The position numbers and the translations under genes were made by a program. From NCBI RefSeq assembly GCF_002127545.1, contig NZ_MUBK01000005.1, forward strand, positions 78,924-142,923: a stretch of DNA of 64,000 nt, read 5' to 3'. Under the pieces are notes generated by a model. That model was given only the letters and a program-made list of their open reading frames with translations, did not search any database and had not been told where the DNA came from. Every line of letters starts with the position of its first letter. Positions within the stretch are counted from its first letter, which is position 1. The DNA comes from Xenorhabdus beddingii (GTDB lineage Bacteria > Pseudomonadota > Gammaproteobacteria > Enterobacterales > Enterobacteriaceae). Shown here piece by piece: positions 32,481 through 42,560 of this stretch.

Positions 32481-33824
32481 TTACCCTTCCAGCTCAATCT
32501 TAGTCAGCACGTCACGCAATACCGTACCGTACTCATATTTGCCGGGGCAAACATAGGTACACAGTGCCAAATCTTCCTCATCCAGCTCCAGACAACCCAG
32601 TGCCTGGGCACTGTCGGTATCGCCTGCGAGCAAGTCACGCAGCAGGTGCGTTGCCATAATATCCAGTGGCATCACACGCTCGTAGTTGCCAATCGGCACC
32701 ATTGAACGTTCTCCGCCATTGGTGGTGGTTGAGAAGGCAAAGCGCTTGTTTTTCAGGAAGTGGCCCAATGTGGTACGGGTAATGGAGAACTTATTGATTC
32801 CCGGCGCTATCCAACCGAACAGCTCTTTTTGACGACCTTCAGTCAGAACTGAAACCAGTGTATGGAAACGACCAAGATAATGACGAACATCATCTGATTT
32901 TGTCCCCCACAGTACAGAACCAGAAACAAGGCGGTTGTCACCCTCTTTCAGTTGATTCTGGGTTAATTCCAGCAAATCAGCGCCCAGACGGGTGCGCACC
33001 AAACGGGGTGATTTAACCTGCGGCCCGGCCAGAGATACCACACGATCAGCGTAAAGCTCACCTGTCGTAAATAGCTTACCGATGGCAATGACATCCTGAT
33101 AGCCCAAATGCCATACGGTTTTTTTCGCACTGACAGATTCAATAAAATGAATATGGGTGCCAACCAAACCTGCGGGATGTGGACCCGCAAACTGGTTATA
33201 GGTGATTTGAGCGTTGTTTCCTGCTGTTGGAATATTCCCGGCACCGTGGCAAACGTGGACTTTCCCCTCTGTCAATCTTGACAGAATATTCAGGCCATCA
33301 ACAAAAGCCTCTTCCTGTGTTGCTATAACCACTAATGGATCAGCCGCCAGTGGCTGAGTATCCATTGCCGTTACGAAGATTGCCTTTGGTGTGGAACCGG
33401 GAGCAGGAGAACGACTGAAAGGACGTGTGCGCAATGCGGTCCACAACCCGGATGCAAGCAGATTTTTTTCTACCTGCTCACGGCTCAGGTCAGCAAGCTC
33501 CGCACGATCATAACGATCAAACGTGACTTTCTCATCACCACTTAATTCAATGACCACAGATTGCAGAACACGACGCTCACCACGTCCAATGGTTACCACT
33601 TTCCCGCTTGCGGGACTCGTGAAAACAACCCCTGGATTCTTCTTGTCTTCAAAAAGAATTTGCCCTTTTTTAACATGCTCACCTTCCTTAACCAGCATAG
33701 AAGGACGCATTCCAACATATTCTTCGCCCAGTAAAGCGACATGGCGAATTGTCGGACCGTCTTCTATAACTTGGGCAGGCGCTCCTGCTATCGGGAGGTT
33801 GAGTCCTTTTTTAATTTTAATCAT
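32481..33824 (-). CDS. nqrA: Na+-translocating NADH:quinone reductase subunit A
   Basis: NqrA (447 aa) is the cytoplasm-facing subunit involved in quinone binding. The N-terminal barrel-sandwich/biotinyl-like part ([39 protein letters not shown]) and the later [15 protein letters not shown] [13 protein letters not shown] motif identify it. It is first in nqrABCDEF-apbE-nqrM. The start has only a weak Shine-Dalgarno sequence (AAATCTTATG), but [18 protein letters not shown] is the normal beginning. Confidence 0.98.
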   Translation of the reverse strand: MIKIKKGLNLPIAGAPAQVIEDGPTIRHVALLGEEYVGMRPSMLVKEGEHVKKGQILFEDKKNPGVVFTSPASGKVVTIGRGERRVLQSVVIELSGDEKVTFDRYDRAELADLSREQVEKNLLASGLWTALRTRPFSRSPAPGSTPKAIFVTAMDTQPLAADPLVVIATQEEAFVDGLNILSRLTEGKVHVCHGAGNIPTAGNNAQITYNQFAGPHPAGLVGTHIHFIESVSAKKTVWHLGYQDVIAIGKLFTTGELYADRVVSLAGPQVKSPRLVRTRLGADLLELTQNQLKEGDNRLVSGSVLWGTKSDDVRHYLGRFHTLVSVLTEGRQKELFGWIAPGINKFSITRTTLGHFLKNKRFAFSTTTNGGERSMVPIGNYERVMPLDIMATHLLRDLLAGDTDSAQALGCLELDEEDLALCTYVCPGKYEYGTVLRDVLTKIELEG

Positions 33825-34256
33825 AAGATTTGCACAAGTTTATCAGTTAAATCATATGCTACAGATACCCTGCGGTATTTCCTTGGGGTAATGCAGCGAC
33901 TTCAGTAATAAAAAACACCTTGAGCGACATTGGTCTCAAGTTATTCATTCCGATAATCGTTACAATTTTCTCTTAAGTTTCGCCGGCGGTAATTCTAACA
34001 TCTCCCCTACAGACTGTCTGATTAATCAAGTGACTTAGCTCAAGCAAATGGGAATAATTTCTCTGCTGAACCGTCAACTATTCGGTAAAGGCGAATTCAA
34101 CCCTCATCTTTCCCGACAATAGACTATTTTTTGAACGAAAAATAACTTCACAGGGGCTGGATATCACTGCTATCTTTTACCCAACATTTCATCAAACGAT
34201 GACAATCCTGCACCCGATATTTCATCAATTAATTACCCTTTTTACACGGTTATGTT
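33825..34256. other. Divergent promoter region nqrA / yafK
   Basis: This 432-base gap contains no credible gene. It should hold the nqr promoter (leftward) and the yafK promoter (rightward). One hairpin stands out, CTTGAG (33919-33924) / CTCAAG (33935-33940) with a 10-nt loop. I cannot assign a regulator. Confidence 0.5.
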
Positions 34257-35006
34257 ATGAAGAAAACGGTTTTTTATCTTTCATTATGCCTATTGTTATT
34301 ACCTGTGCCGCTTTTTGCCACCACACAAAATCGTTTATTGTGGCCCGGGCTATCAACCGAACGGCCACCCTTAAAACACATTGGCGCCGAAATTTTCATT
34401 CAGATATTCAAAGAAGAGAAACTTCTTGAGCTTTATACCAAGGACGAAGAGGGTCGTTATCAATTGACCCAAAGCTACCCTATCTGTAATTACTCCGGTG
34501 GGCTGGGACCCAAAACACGAAAAGGTGATTTCAAAAGCCCGGAAGGGTTTTACCATGTCAGCCTGAAACAGTTAAAGCCGGATAGCCGCTATTATCGGGC
34601 CATTAATCTGGGCTTTCCCAATGAATTCGATAAATCCAAAGGTTATTCCGGCAATAACTTAATGATCCATGGCGAATGTCAATCCATTGGCTGTTATGCC
34701 ATGACCAATCGCTATATGGATGAAATATACCAATACGCGGAAAAAGCACTCTATCATGGACAGCCTGAAATTAAGATCAATATTTACCCTTTCAGGATGA
34801 CACCACAGAATATGAGGCAACATAAAAATAACGGTAATTACCCTTTCTGGAAACAATTACAGCCCGCCTATGAGCAGTTTGCCAAAACAGGCATCCCTGC
34901 CACGATCAACGTAATAGGCGGGCGATATAGTGTTAACCCAAAACCTGAAAACCCGTCACCTTTCTGGAATACCCGATCAAGCGATACGATTACCCAAGTG
35001 AAATAA
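34257..35006 (+). CDS. yafK: YkuD-family murein enzyme DpaA (YafK)
   Basis: This 249-aa exported protein (signal peptide ending VPLFA) has an L,D-transpeptidase-type YkuD domain. The catalytic motif is in MIHGECQSIGCYAMTN (His and Cys, about residues 137-150), with TRKGDFKSPEGFYHV upstream. E. coli YafK (DpaA/LdtF) removes Braun lipoprotein from peptidoglycan rather than making cross-links. The neighbour yafJ, convergent, is the same as in E. coli; the two reading frames overlap by 30 bases at their 3' ends. Confidence 0.9.
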   Translation: MKKTVFYLSLCLLLLPVPLFATTQNRLLWPGLSTERPPLKHIGAEIFIQIFKEEKLLELYTKDEEGRYQLTQSYPICNYSGGLGPKTRKGDFKSPEGFYHVSLKQLKPDSRYYRAINLGFPNEFDKSKGYSGNNLMIHGECQSIGCYAMTNRYMDEIYQYAEKALYHGQPEIKINIYPFRMTPQNMRQHKNNGNYPFWKQLQPAYEQFAKTGIPATINVIGGRYSVNPKPENPSPFWNTRSSDTITQVK

Positions 35007-35744
35007 CGCATAGTCACCCGATTCAATTCGGTGCCAATTTTCATTTCCGGTTAAAGGTTGAGTGGCAATCACGGATACAACATCCCCTGACTGGGTATGC
35101 TGCTGAAAATCAATCTCAACATCCTGATCCAATAATTTGGCTTTCCCGAAAGGAGCACGACGAGTGATCCAATGTAATTGGGTCGAACAATAAGCCATGA
35201 CAAATTCACCATCTGACAACAGCATATTGAAAACCCCTTTTTTCCTCAATTGGTCAGCCAAAGAGGCAATGAACTTAAAAACCGCAGACCAATTGGCAGG
35301 ACGCTTAGGATATTTCAAGGATAATTGATGTAATATCCAGCAGAATGCCCGTTCACTGTCGGTCTCACCAACCGGACGGTAATTGCCGGTTTTCAGCTTA
35401 CTGTATCCCTTCAATTGTCCATTGTGGGCATAAGTCCAATATTTTCCCCATAGCTCACGGGTAAATGGATGGGTATTTGCCAGAGAAACACTGCCCCGGT
35501 TTGCCTGACGAATATGGGCCACAATCACTTTTGATTTGATCGGGTAGCCCTGCACAAATTGCGCCACAGGTGAGTAACAACTGGACTGGTGGTCTTTAAA
35601 CGTCCTGTATCCCAATCCTTCGTAGAAAGTAATCCCCCAGCCATCCTTATGAGGGCCGGTATGCCCTCCACGCTGAATCAAGCCACTCAGACTGAAAACA
35701 ATATCTGTTGGCACATTGGCACTCATGCCAAGTAATTCACACAT
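34977..35744 (-). CDS. yafJ: Class II glutamine amidotransferase YafJ
   Basis: This 255-aa protein has catalytic Cys2 after Met removal (MCELLGMSANVPTDI) and the Ntn-hydrolase glutaminase features HKDGWGITFYEG, VAHIRQANRGSVSLANTHPF and YWTYAHNGQLKGY. It is a putative glutamine amidotransferase whose acceptor is unknown. It is the last of gmhA-yafJ on the minus strand, with convergent 3' overlap with yafK. Confidence 0.92.
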   Translation of the reverse strand: MCELLGMSANVPTDIVFSLSGLIQRGGHTGPHKDGWGITFYEGLGYRTFKDHQSSCYSPVAQFVQGYPIKSKVIVAHIRQANRGSVSLANTHPFTRELWGKYWTYAHNGQLKGYSKLKTGNYRPVGETDSERAFCWILHQLSLKYPKRPANWSAVFKFIASLADQLRKKGVFNMLLSDGEFVMAYCSTQLHWITRRAPFGKAKLLDQDVEIDFQQHTQSGDVVSVIATQPLTGNENWHRIESGDYALFHLGNRIA

Positions 35745-35792
35745 TGCCTACCCCTAACGCTCACTCCTGACGCCTGTTCCTAACACAAGCAA

Positions 35793-36383
35793 TCAGGCGG
35801 TTACCATTTCTTTTTCAATCAACTGAATCAGGATATGAATCACTTTGATATGAATTTCCTGAATGCGATCAGCATAACCAAAATGCGGTACCCGAATTTC
35901 AACATCGGCTGTTCCTGCCATTTTTCCGCCATCCTTGCCCGTCAGGGTAATCACTTTCATTCCCTTGGCACGAGCGGCTTCCACGGCCCTGATGATATTG
36001 CCTGAATTCCCTGAAGTCGAAATGCCCAACAGGACATCACCTTTCTGGCCTACGGCTTCTAAGTAACGGGAAAATACATAATCATAACCAAAATCATTGC
36101 TCACGCAGGACAAATGGCTGGGATCGGAAATGGCAATCGCCGGATATCCCGGACGGTTTTCGCGGTAACGGCCAGTCAGCTCTTCCGCAAAATGCATGGC
36201 ATCGCAATGTGAGCCACCATTACCACAAGACAGCACTTTTCCTCCTGCCTTGAATGAATCAGCCAGCAAAACAGCCGCTTTTTGAATGGCGTCAATATTC
36301 GCATCATCGTTAAGGAATTTAGCCAGCGTGTCTGCGGCTTCAGATAACTCACTACGGATCAGATCTTGATACATGGAATTCAT
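35793..36383 (-). CDS. gmhA: Phosphoheptose isomerase
   Basis: GmhA (196 aa, LpcA) converts sedoheptulose 7-phosphate to D-glycero-D-manno-heptose 7-phosphate, the first step of LPS inner-core heptose synthesis. The SIS-domain motifs are [20 protein letters not shown] and [11 protein letters not shown]. The start [17 protein letters not shown] is also possible 3 codons in (at 36374). It is divergent from fadE and upstream of yafJ, as in E. coli. Confidence 0.96.
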   Translation of the reverse strand: MNSMYQDLIRSELSEAADTLAKFLNDDANIDAIQKAAVLLADSFKAGGKVLSCGNGGSHCDAMHFAEELTGRYRENRPGYPAIAISDPSHLSCVSNDFGYDYVFSRYLEAVGQKGDVLLGISTSGNSGNIIRAVEAARAKGMKVITLTGKDGGKMAGTADVEIRVPHFGYADRIQEIHIKVIHILIQLIEKEMVTA

Positions 36384-36578
36384 ACTCCTGAAAGGTCTTC
36401 GGGATTAATAATATCTACCGTCCAGTGTAACGGATTCCCCCTCTTGAAAGAAGATATCCCCCCATCTCTGTGAAATTATTACGAGTGAAATTGAAATGAC
36501 TTTGTGAGCTAGATTGTAATTAAGATGTAAATGTATTGATAAAAGCCTTTTCCTCATCTAAAAAAGAAGGACACACCT

Positions 36579-36595
36579 AACAGGTCAGACCTCTG
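36579..36595 (+). promoter_or_regulatory. Probable FadR site upstream of fadE
   Basis: AACAGGTCAGACCTCTG agrees with the FadR consensus (AGCTGGTCCGACNTGTT) at about 12 of 17 positions, including the GGTC-N-GAC core, 34 bases before fadE. This suggests repression in the absence of long-chain acyl-CoA. Confidence 0.75.
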
Positions 36596-36628
36596 ACAAC
36601 TCAACCTGAGATTTACAGGAGTTTTACT

Positions 36629-39076
36629 ATGACCGCTCTCAGCATTATTTTGTTTTTAGTCTTGATTGGCGGGCTTTGTTACCGCAAAGTCAGCCTGACG
36701 CTCAGTAGCTTACTGCTTGTTGCCTATACATTGATTATGGGCATAGCCGGCCTTTGGAGCTACTGGCTGCTGTTACCACTGGCGATTGTCCTATTCCCCC
36801 TGGTCTTCACGCCAATTCGCATTTCCTTATTTTCTGCCCCCGGCTTAAAAGCGTTCCGTAAGGTGATGCCAAGCATGTCCACCACAGAGAAAGAAGCGAT
36901 TGACGCAGGAACAACATGGTGGGAAGGCGAACTGTTCCGTGGCAGCCCTGACTGGCAGAAACTGCACAATTATCCAAAACCACAGTTAACCGCTGAAGAA
37001 CAGGCATTTATTGATGGCCCGGTAGAAGAAGCCTGCCGCATGGCCAATGATTTCGAAATCACCCATGAACTGGCAGACTTACCTCCAGAACTTTGGACTT
37101 ACCTGAAGGAAAATCGTTTCTTTGCCATGATCATCAAGAAAGAATACGGTGGTCTGGAGTTTTCCGCTTACGCCCAATCTCAGGTACTGCAAAAACTCGC
37201 CGGTGTATCGGGCATTCTGGCTATTACGGTCGGTGTACCTAACTCACTGGGGCCTGGCGAATTGTTGCAACACTACGGCACTGATGAACAGAAAAAACGT
37301 TACCTGCCCGGCCTTGCCCGTGGTGAAGAAATTCCCTGTTTTGCCCTGACCAGCCCTGAAGCCGGCTCAGATGCCGGTGCCATTCCTGATACCGGCGTGG
37401 TCTGTATGGGTGAATGGCAAGGTGAGCAAGTTCTCGGGATGCGCCTGAACTGGAATAAGCGCTATATTACCCTGGCGCCTATCGCGACGGTTCTGGGATT
37501 GGCTTTCAAACTGTATGATCCTGACCATCTGCTGGGAGAGACCGAATCACTGGGCATTACCTGTGCTTTGATCCCAACCGACACCCCGGGAGTGGAAATT
37601 GGTCATCGACACTTCCCATTGAATATTCCATTCCAGAATGGGCCAACCCGTGGCAAAGACATTTTCGTTCCTATCGATTACATCATTGGCGGGCCGAAAA
37701 TGGCAGGTCAGGGCTGGCGTATGCTGGTTGAATGTCTCTCTGTTGGCCGGGGGATTACTCTGCCATCCAACGCCACCGGAGGATTGAAAAGTGCTGCGAT
37801 GGCGATTGGTGCTTATTCCTATATTCGCCGTCAGTTCAAATTGCCTATCGGTAAAATGGAAGGGATCGAAGAGCCATTGGCACGTATTGCCGGTAACGCT
37901 TACCTGATGGACGCGGCGGCAACCATAATTACCAGCGGCATCATGCAGGGAGAAAAGCCCGCTGTTCTGTCTGCCATCGTGAAATACCATTGTACTCACA
38001 GAGGGCAGCGTTCCATTATTGACGCAATGGATATCGCCGGGGGAAAAGGTATTTGTCTTGGGCCATCCAACTTCCTTGCCCGTGGCTATCAGGGTGCCCC
38101 CATTGCCATTACTGTAGAAGGTGCGAATATCCTGACCCGCAGCATGATTATCTTCGGTCAGGGGGCAATCCGCTGCCATCCTTATGTACTGGCTGAAATC
38201 GCCGCAGCAGAAAGCAACAATGTTAAAGCCTTTGACAAAGCTCTGTTTGGTCATTTGGGCCATGTTGCCAGCAATACCCTGCGCAGTTTGTGGCTCGGCA
38301 TGACCAAAGGCAGAACCAGCCGTTCGCCAGTCAATGACGCCACCCGCCGTTATTACCAATATATCAATCGGTTAAGCGCCAACCTTGCCCTTCTCTCCGA
38401 TGTGGCAATGGGCGTCTTGGGTGGCAGCCTGAAACGCCGCGAACGCATCTCAGCACGTCTGGGGGATATTCTGAGCCAAATCTTCTTGGCTTCCGCAGCC
38501 TTGAAACGTTATGAAGATGAAGGCCGCCAAAAAGAAGATTTACCCTTAGTACAATGGGCGGTAGAAGATAGCCTGCATCAGGCTGAACAGGCGATGAGCG
38601 AGCTACTGCGCAATTTCCCCAACCGTTTAGTGGCAGGTTTAATGCGGAAGATTGTCTTCCCATCGGGTTGTGTCCATACCGCACCATCCGATAAATTGGA
38701 TCACAAGCTGGCCCAGATATTACAAACCCCTTCCGCAACCCGTAGCCGGATTGGGCGTGGACAATACCTGACGCCAAGCGAGCACAACCCACACGGGTTA
38801 CTGGAAGCCGCATTGCACGATATCCTCGCCGCAGAGCCAATCCATGTACGCTTGAGCCGTGAAGCAGGCAAAAACCTGAGCTTCACCCGTCTGGATCAAT
38901 TAGCTGAAAAAGCCTTGGCGGAGCATAAGATTACGCCGGAAGAAGCGGATATTCTGAAACGTGCAGAAAACAGCCGACTGCGCTCAATCAATGTTGATGA
39001 GTTTGAACCGGATGCCTTTGCTGTACCAAATTCAGCAAAAAAGCCTGAAAGTCAGCACCAAACTAAAGCGGCCTAA
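36629..39076 (+). CDS. fadE: Acyl-CoA dehydrogenase FadE
   Basis: FadE (815 aa; 814 in E. coli) is the membrane-associated FAD enzyme for the first step of beta-oxidation. It begins with two hydrophobic segments (about residues 1-65), followed by the acyl-CoA dehydrogenase domains: [52 protein letters not shown] and [19 protein letters not shown] long C-terminal extension is typical of FadE. GGAG lies 9 bases before the ATG. Control by FadR is suggested by the upstream site. Confidence 0.97.
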   Translation: MTALSIILFLVLIGGLCYRKVSLTLSSLLLVAYTLIMGIAGLWSYWLLLPLAIVLFPLVFTPIRISLFSAPGLKAFRKVMPSMSTTEKEAIDAGTTWWEGELFRGSPDWQKLHNYPKPQLTAEEQAFIDGPVEEACRMANDFEITHELADLPPELWTYLKENRFFAMIIKKEYGGLEFSAYAQSQVLQKLAGVSGILAITVGVPNSLGPGELLQHYGTDEQKKRYLPGLARGEEIPCFALTSPEAGSDAGAIPDTGVVCMGEWQGEQVLGMRLNWNKRYITLAPIATVLGLAFKLYDPDHLLGETESLGITCALIPTDTPGVEIGHRHFPLNIPFQNGPTRGKDIFVPIDYIIGGPKMAGQGWRMLVECLSVGRGITLPSNATGGLKSAAMAIGAYSYIRRQFKLPIGKMEGIEEPLARIAGNAYLMDAAATIITSGIMQGEKPAVLSAIVKYHCTHRGQRSIIDAMDIAGGKGICLGPSNFLARGYQGAPIAITVEGANILTRSMIIFGQGAIRCHPYVLAEIAAAESNNVKAFDKALFGHLGHVASNTLRSLWLGMTKGRTSRSPVNDATRRYYQYINRLSANLALLSDVAMGVLGGSLKRRERISARLGDILSQIFLASAALKRYEDEGRQKEDLPLVQWAVEDSLHQAEQAMSELLRNFPNRLVAGLMRKIVFPSGCVHTAPSDKLDHKLAQILQTPSATRSRIGRGQYLTPSEHNPHGLLEAALHDILAAEPIHVRLSREAGKNLSFTRLDQLAEKALAEHKITPEEADILKRAENSRLRSINVDEFEPDAFAVPNSAKKPESQHQTKAA

Positions 39077-39106
39077 TGCTGACTGGACACGATGATTAGG
39101 CCAAGG

Positions 39107-39139
39107 TACGGGGACGCCAAGTGCCCCGTATTTTATTTT
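39107..39139 (+). terminator. Terminator between convergent fadE and lysA
   Basis: TACGGGG (39107-39113) pairs with CCCCGTA (39124-39130) and is followed by TTTTATTTT on the plus strand. It lies 30 bases after the fadE stop, directly against the lysA stop. Confidence 0.8.
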
Positions 39140-40463
39140 AAACAAATTCCAAAGATAACAGTTCTTCTATTGTCTGGCGACGCCGGATCAAACGCGCTTC
39201 TCCCCCAATAAACATGATTTCAGGGATCAAAGGACGGCTATTATAATTCGAAGACATAGAGGCACCGTAAGCACCCGTATGATGAAAGATCAGATAATCT
39301 CCGACGCTGACCGGAGGCAACATACGCGGTATAACCTCTCCTCCTTCCAACTGGGTAAAGACATCACCAGATTCGCATAACGGCCCTGCGACTAACGTTT
39401 CTTGCCAATCCGCTTCCCGTAAATCAGCCTCATTATCGCTGTTATCTACCGATAAACCATCCACCGGTGAACCATCTATCGGCAAAGCATCTACTGGTAA
39501 AACAGAAATAGGATGATAACTGCCATACATGGCCGGGCGCATCAAATCATTGAAACCCGCATCCACCAAGACATAGTGACGGCTGCCCATGGGCTTTACC
39601 GCCCGCACTTCTGCCATTAAGAGACCGGACTCTGCAACCAAAAAACGACCCGGTTCAATCTCCAGCGCAACATGATGCCCCAGATGCTGCGCAATACGTT
39701 GACGAGCCTCATGCCATAAACTGTAATAATGCTCGGTATCTACGGCTTCCTCGCCGATTTTATAGGGGATCGATAATCCGCCCCCTGCTGAAATAGCCTG
39801 AATATCCTCTCCACACAGCATGACCTGCTCTACCATGGCATTACACACATTGGCAAGATGCTGATAATCGACACCTGAACCGATGTGCATATGCAGCCCC
39901 ACCAATTTCAAGCCATATTGGTGGATCTTTTCAACTGCCAGAGGAAGATCCTGATACCAAATGCCGTGTTTGCTATTTTCACCACCGGTATTGGTCTTTT
40001 GGCTATGCCCATGTCCAAATCCGGGGTTGACGCGTAACCAGACAGGATGACCGGGCTGACGTTCACCAATCTGTTCCAGCATATCAATAGAGCCGGTATT
40101 AACCGGAATATCCAGCTCAATAATGCGGCGCAATGTTGCCTCATCAATCACATCAGCAGTAAAAACAATCTCTGATTGATCGCGCCCGGGATGAAAGCCG
40201 GCATACAGCGCCCGCTCAATTTCCCCCAATGACACCGCATCGACTTTCACACCCTGCTCTCTCATCAAACGCAGGATATGGGTATTGGAACACGCTTTCT
40301 GGGCGAACCGGATAACATCAAACGGTTTTAATTTTTTGATTTGTTTAATGATGCGATCACCATCATACAGCCATAACGGTGTTCCGTACTGAATCGGTAA
40401 TCGGAGTAAATTTTCTGGGGTAAAATGTTCCCCTAGTCCGTCAGGAAAAGTTGAGATTGTCAT
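39138..40463 (-). CDS. lysA: Diaminopimelate decarboxylase
   Basis: LysA (441 aa) is the PLP enzyme that decarboxylates meso-diaminopimelate to lysine. Motifs include the PLP lysine in RFAQKACSNTHILRL, GHGHSQKTNTGGENSKHGIW, GLHMHIGSGVDYQHL, SAGGGLSIPY, EIEPGRFLV and PLCESGDVF. The open frame runs 23 codons further upstream, but the ATG at 40463 (GAGG upstream) gives the enterobacterial start. An insert of about 20 residues near position 330, absent from E. coli LysA, is encoded by a 15-bp tandem repeat. Divergent lysR lies 131 bases away and should activate it. Confidence 0.96.
   Translation of the reverse strand: MTISTFPDGLGEHFTPENLLRLPIQYGTPLWLYDGDRIIKQIKKLKPFDVIRFAQKACSNTHILRLMREQGVKVDAVSLGEIERALYAGFHPGRDQSEIVFTADVIDEATLRRIIELDIPVNTGSIDMLEQIGERQPGHPVWLRVNPGFGHGHSQKTNTGGENSKHGIWYQDLPLAVEKIHQYGLKLVGLHMHIGSGVDYQHLANVCNAMVEQVMLCGEDIQAISAGGGLSIPYKIGEEAVDTEHYYSLWHEARQRIAQHLGHHVALEIEPGRFLVAESGLLMAEVRAVKPMGSRHYVLVDAGFNDLMRPAMYGSYHPISVLPVDALPIDGSPVDGLSVDNSDNEADLREADWQETLVAGPLCESGDVFTQLEGGEVIPRMLPPVSVGDYLIFHHTGAYGASMSSNYNSRPLIPEIMFIGGEARLIRRRQTIEELLSLEFV
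39444..39503. repeat. 15-bp tandem repeat inside lysA (4 copies)
   Basis: Four diverged copies begin at 39444, 39459, 39474 and 39489 with the form ATCTAYYGGTRAAnC. They are in frame and code for the pentapeptides VDALP, IDGSP, VDGLS and VDNSD in a surface loop region of LysA. Confidence 0.85.
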
Positions 40464-40594
40464 TGAAGCGCCTCGCAGAATCAGCCAAGGTTGCATTATT
40501 GACAACAATAAGACAGGAATAAAAATATCCATTTAGCTATAGTCTATTCATTCATGATATCGTTTGGGCTGTTTTTTAATCGAGAGACAAAGAT

Positions 40595-41524
40595 ATGCGT
40601 TCTTGTTCATGGCGACACATTGAAATTTTTCATGCCGTAATGACCACTAAAAATCTGACGGATGCAGCCATATTACTGAAAACGTCCCAACCCACCGTCA
40701 GCCGTGAACTCGCTCGTCTGGAGCAATTACTGAAATTCAAATTGTTTGATCGCATCAAAGGACGCTTATTTCCCACGGCACAAGGATTACGGTTATTTGA
40801 AGAGGTACAGCGCTCTTACTATGGCTTGGAAAGGATCATCAACGCGGCTGACAATATTCGCCAATTTGATCATGCACAATTGTCCATCGCCTGCCTGCCC
40901 ATGTTTTCTCAATCCCTGCTGCCAAAAGCCTGCCGCAGCTTCATCCAATGCTATCCAGACGCAAAATTGACCATCGTTCCGCAAGAATCCCCCCTATTGG
41001 AAGAATGGCTCTCCGCACAGCGCCATGATATCGGCCTGACTGAGCATTTACAGGCTCCGGCTGGTACTGAACGCGACACATTGATAACTTTAAATGAAGT
41101 CTGTGTCTTACCCATTAATCATCCACTTTGTCAAAAATCACAATTAACGCCTGCGGATTTTCACGGACAACAATTTATCAGTCTGTCGATCACCGATAGT
41201 TACAGACAGCTTATTGACACGATTTTTGCTGAACAGGGTGTCAATCGTAATATGGTGATGGAAACTCACAGCGCAGCCTCAATTTGCGCCATGATTAACG
41301 AAGGAATTGGCCTGTCGATCGTCAATCCACTCACCGCACTGGATTATTTAGATAACAATGCAGGGATCTGCATCCGGCCATTCAGTATCGAAATTCCATT
41401 TACGGTCAGTTTAATTAAACCCATACATCGCCCCTCTTCAGAGCCAGTTGAGGTCTTTATCAGCCATTTAAAACAACAAGCGGCTCAGTTTCCCGCAAAA
41501 CTGGCATCAGCATTTCAACATTAA
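40595..41524 (+). CDS. lysR: LysR, activator of lysA
   Basis: This 309-aa LysR-family regulator has its HTH at residues 18-40 (LTDAAILLKTSQPTVSRELA). Long segments match E. coli LysR itself: WRHIEIFHAVMT, QGLRLFEEVQRSYYGLERI, IVPQESPLLEEWLSAQRHD, METHSAASICAM and IVNPLTALDY. It is divergent from lysA, the classical lysR-lysA arrangement, in which it senses diaminopimelate/lysine status. Its 3' end overlaps the next, convergent LysR-type gene by 18 bases. Confidence 0.95.
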   Translation: MRSCSWRHIEIFHAVMTTKNLTDAAILLKTSQPTVSRELARLEQLLKFKLFDRIKGRLFPTAQGLRLFEEVQRSYYGLERIINAADNIRQFDHAQLSIACLPMFSQSLLPKACRSFIQCYPDAKLTIVPQESPLLEEWLSAQRHDIGLTEHLQAPAGTERDTLITLNEVCVLPINHPLCQKSQLTPADFHGQQFISLSITDSYRQLIDTIFAEQGVNRNMVMETHSAASICAMINEGIGLSIVNPLTALDYLDNNAGICIRPFSIEIPFTVSLIKPIHRPSSEPVEVFISHLKQQAAQFPAKLASAFQH

Positions 41525-42421
41525 CTGTTGCCAATGCGATGAGGTCGCAAACCACTCCACCAAAAAATCCAACAGCGCCCGAAGCGTCGCAGGCATATTC
41601 TGACGACTGGCATAAATGCCATAGATACCCATTGCCTGTGGTTGATAATCAGGTAATAACTTAACCAACTGCCCGGACTTCAAATGGGAAGAAACCGAAT
41701 AGTAAGGCTGCATGGCTATTCCAGCTCCCTGCAAAGTCGCTTCCATTAATACGGTCGACTCATTGGCGCTTAACGTACCACTGACAGGCACTGAATATTT
41801 CTCATGTTGTTTTTCAAACAGCCATAAACTTTTGCCAAAAAAGTTATACGTCAGGCAATTATGGGATGCCAAATCCGCAGGGTTTTGCGGGATAGATTTT
41901 CCGGCTAAATAAGACGGCGCGGCGCAAACAACAGAATGACAAGTCGATAACGGGCGGGCTATCAGATTGGGTTCCAGGTTATTGGTAATACGGATCGCTA
42001 AATCAATGCGTTCCTCTATCAGATTGATGGCCTTATTGTTCATTTGCAGATTGACGGAAATCTGTGGATATAGCCGCATAAATTCGGGAATAGCGACTGA
42101 CAGCGCACTGATGGCCAACGATTGGGAACAACTCAACCGCAATAATCCTTTCAAAGTCTGGGTGCCTGATGATTGTTGTACAGGCATGGCTTCCGCTAAT
42201 GCCATCAATTTGAGGCTGCGTTGATAAGCGCTCTCACCGGCCGATGTTAAGCTGATCTTGCGTGTTGTGCGATGCAATAAACGAACCCCTGCCCACTTTT
42301 CCATCTCAGCCAAATATCGGGAAACCATTGCCCTCGACATATCCAAACGCTCCGCTGCCGCAATCAGGCTTCCCTGTTCAACGATCGTGACGAATACCTG
42401 CGCTGCTGTGACCCTATCCAT
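41507..42421 (-). CDS. LysR-type transcriptional regulator
   Basis: This 304-aa regulator has an N-terminal winged helix (MDRVTAAQVFVTIVEQGSLI, AAAERLDMSRAMVSRYLAEM) and a substrate-binding domain (LLRLSCSQSLAISAL to the end). It belongs to the CrgA/DsdC-like large LTTR group with the HRTTRKISLTSAG stretch. It is divergent from the exported MBL-fold gene at 42561. The shared 139-base region has two near-identical 15-bp direct repeats. The effector is unknown. Confidence 0.88.
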   Translation of the reverse strand: MDRVTAAQVFVTIVEQGSLIAAAERLDMSRAMVSRYLAEMEKWAGVRLLHRTTRKISLTSAGESAYQRSLKLMALAEAMPVQQSSGTQTLKGLLRLSCSQSLAISALSVAIPEFMRLYPQISVNLQMNNKAINLIEERIDLAIRITNNLEPNLIARPLSTCHSVVCAAPSYLAGKSIPQNPADLASHNCLTYNFFGKSLWLFEKQHEKYSVPVSGTLSANESTVLMEATLQGAGIAMQPYYSVSSHLKSGQLVKLLPDYQPQAMGIYGIYASRQNMPATLRALLDFLVEWFATSSHWQQLMLKC

Positions 42422-42450
42422 TTTAACCGCCCATTTCCCGTTATAATTAG

Positions 42451-42508
42451 ATCGATATATGCAACAAATAATTGCTTGTTTTGGGGTTTTTAAATCGAAA
42501 TATGCAAC
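42451..42508. promoter_or_regulatory. Paired direct repeats in the LysR / MBL divergent promoter region
   Basis: ATCGATATATGCAAC (42451-42465) and ATCGAAATATGCAAC (42494-42508) differ at one base and are 43 bases apart start to start, about four helical turns. Such spacing on one DNA face fits binding of a dimeric or tetrameric regulator, probably the adjacent LysR-type protein. Confidence 0.6.
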
Positions 42509-42560
42509 TTATTATACATGCCATTCAAGCACACAAGCATTTTGATATAGGAATTCTACA

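Noticed and set aside
33825..34256. Riboswitch or leader RNA before nqrA
   Set aside because: Only one small 6-bp hairpin stands out and no known aptamer signature was recognised.
37547..38840. Long open frames on the minus strand inside fadE (270 and 158 codons)
   Set aside because: They lie opposite a fully conserved fadE, show no family motifs and are codon-bias shadows.
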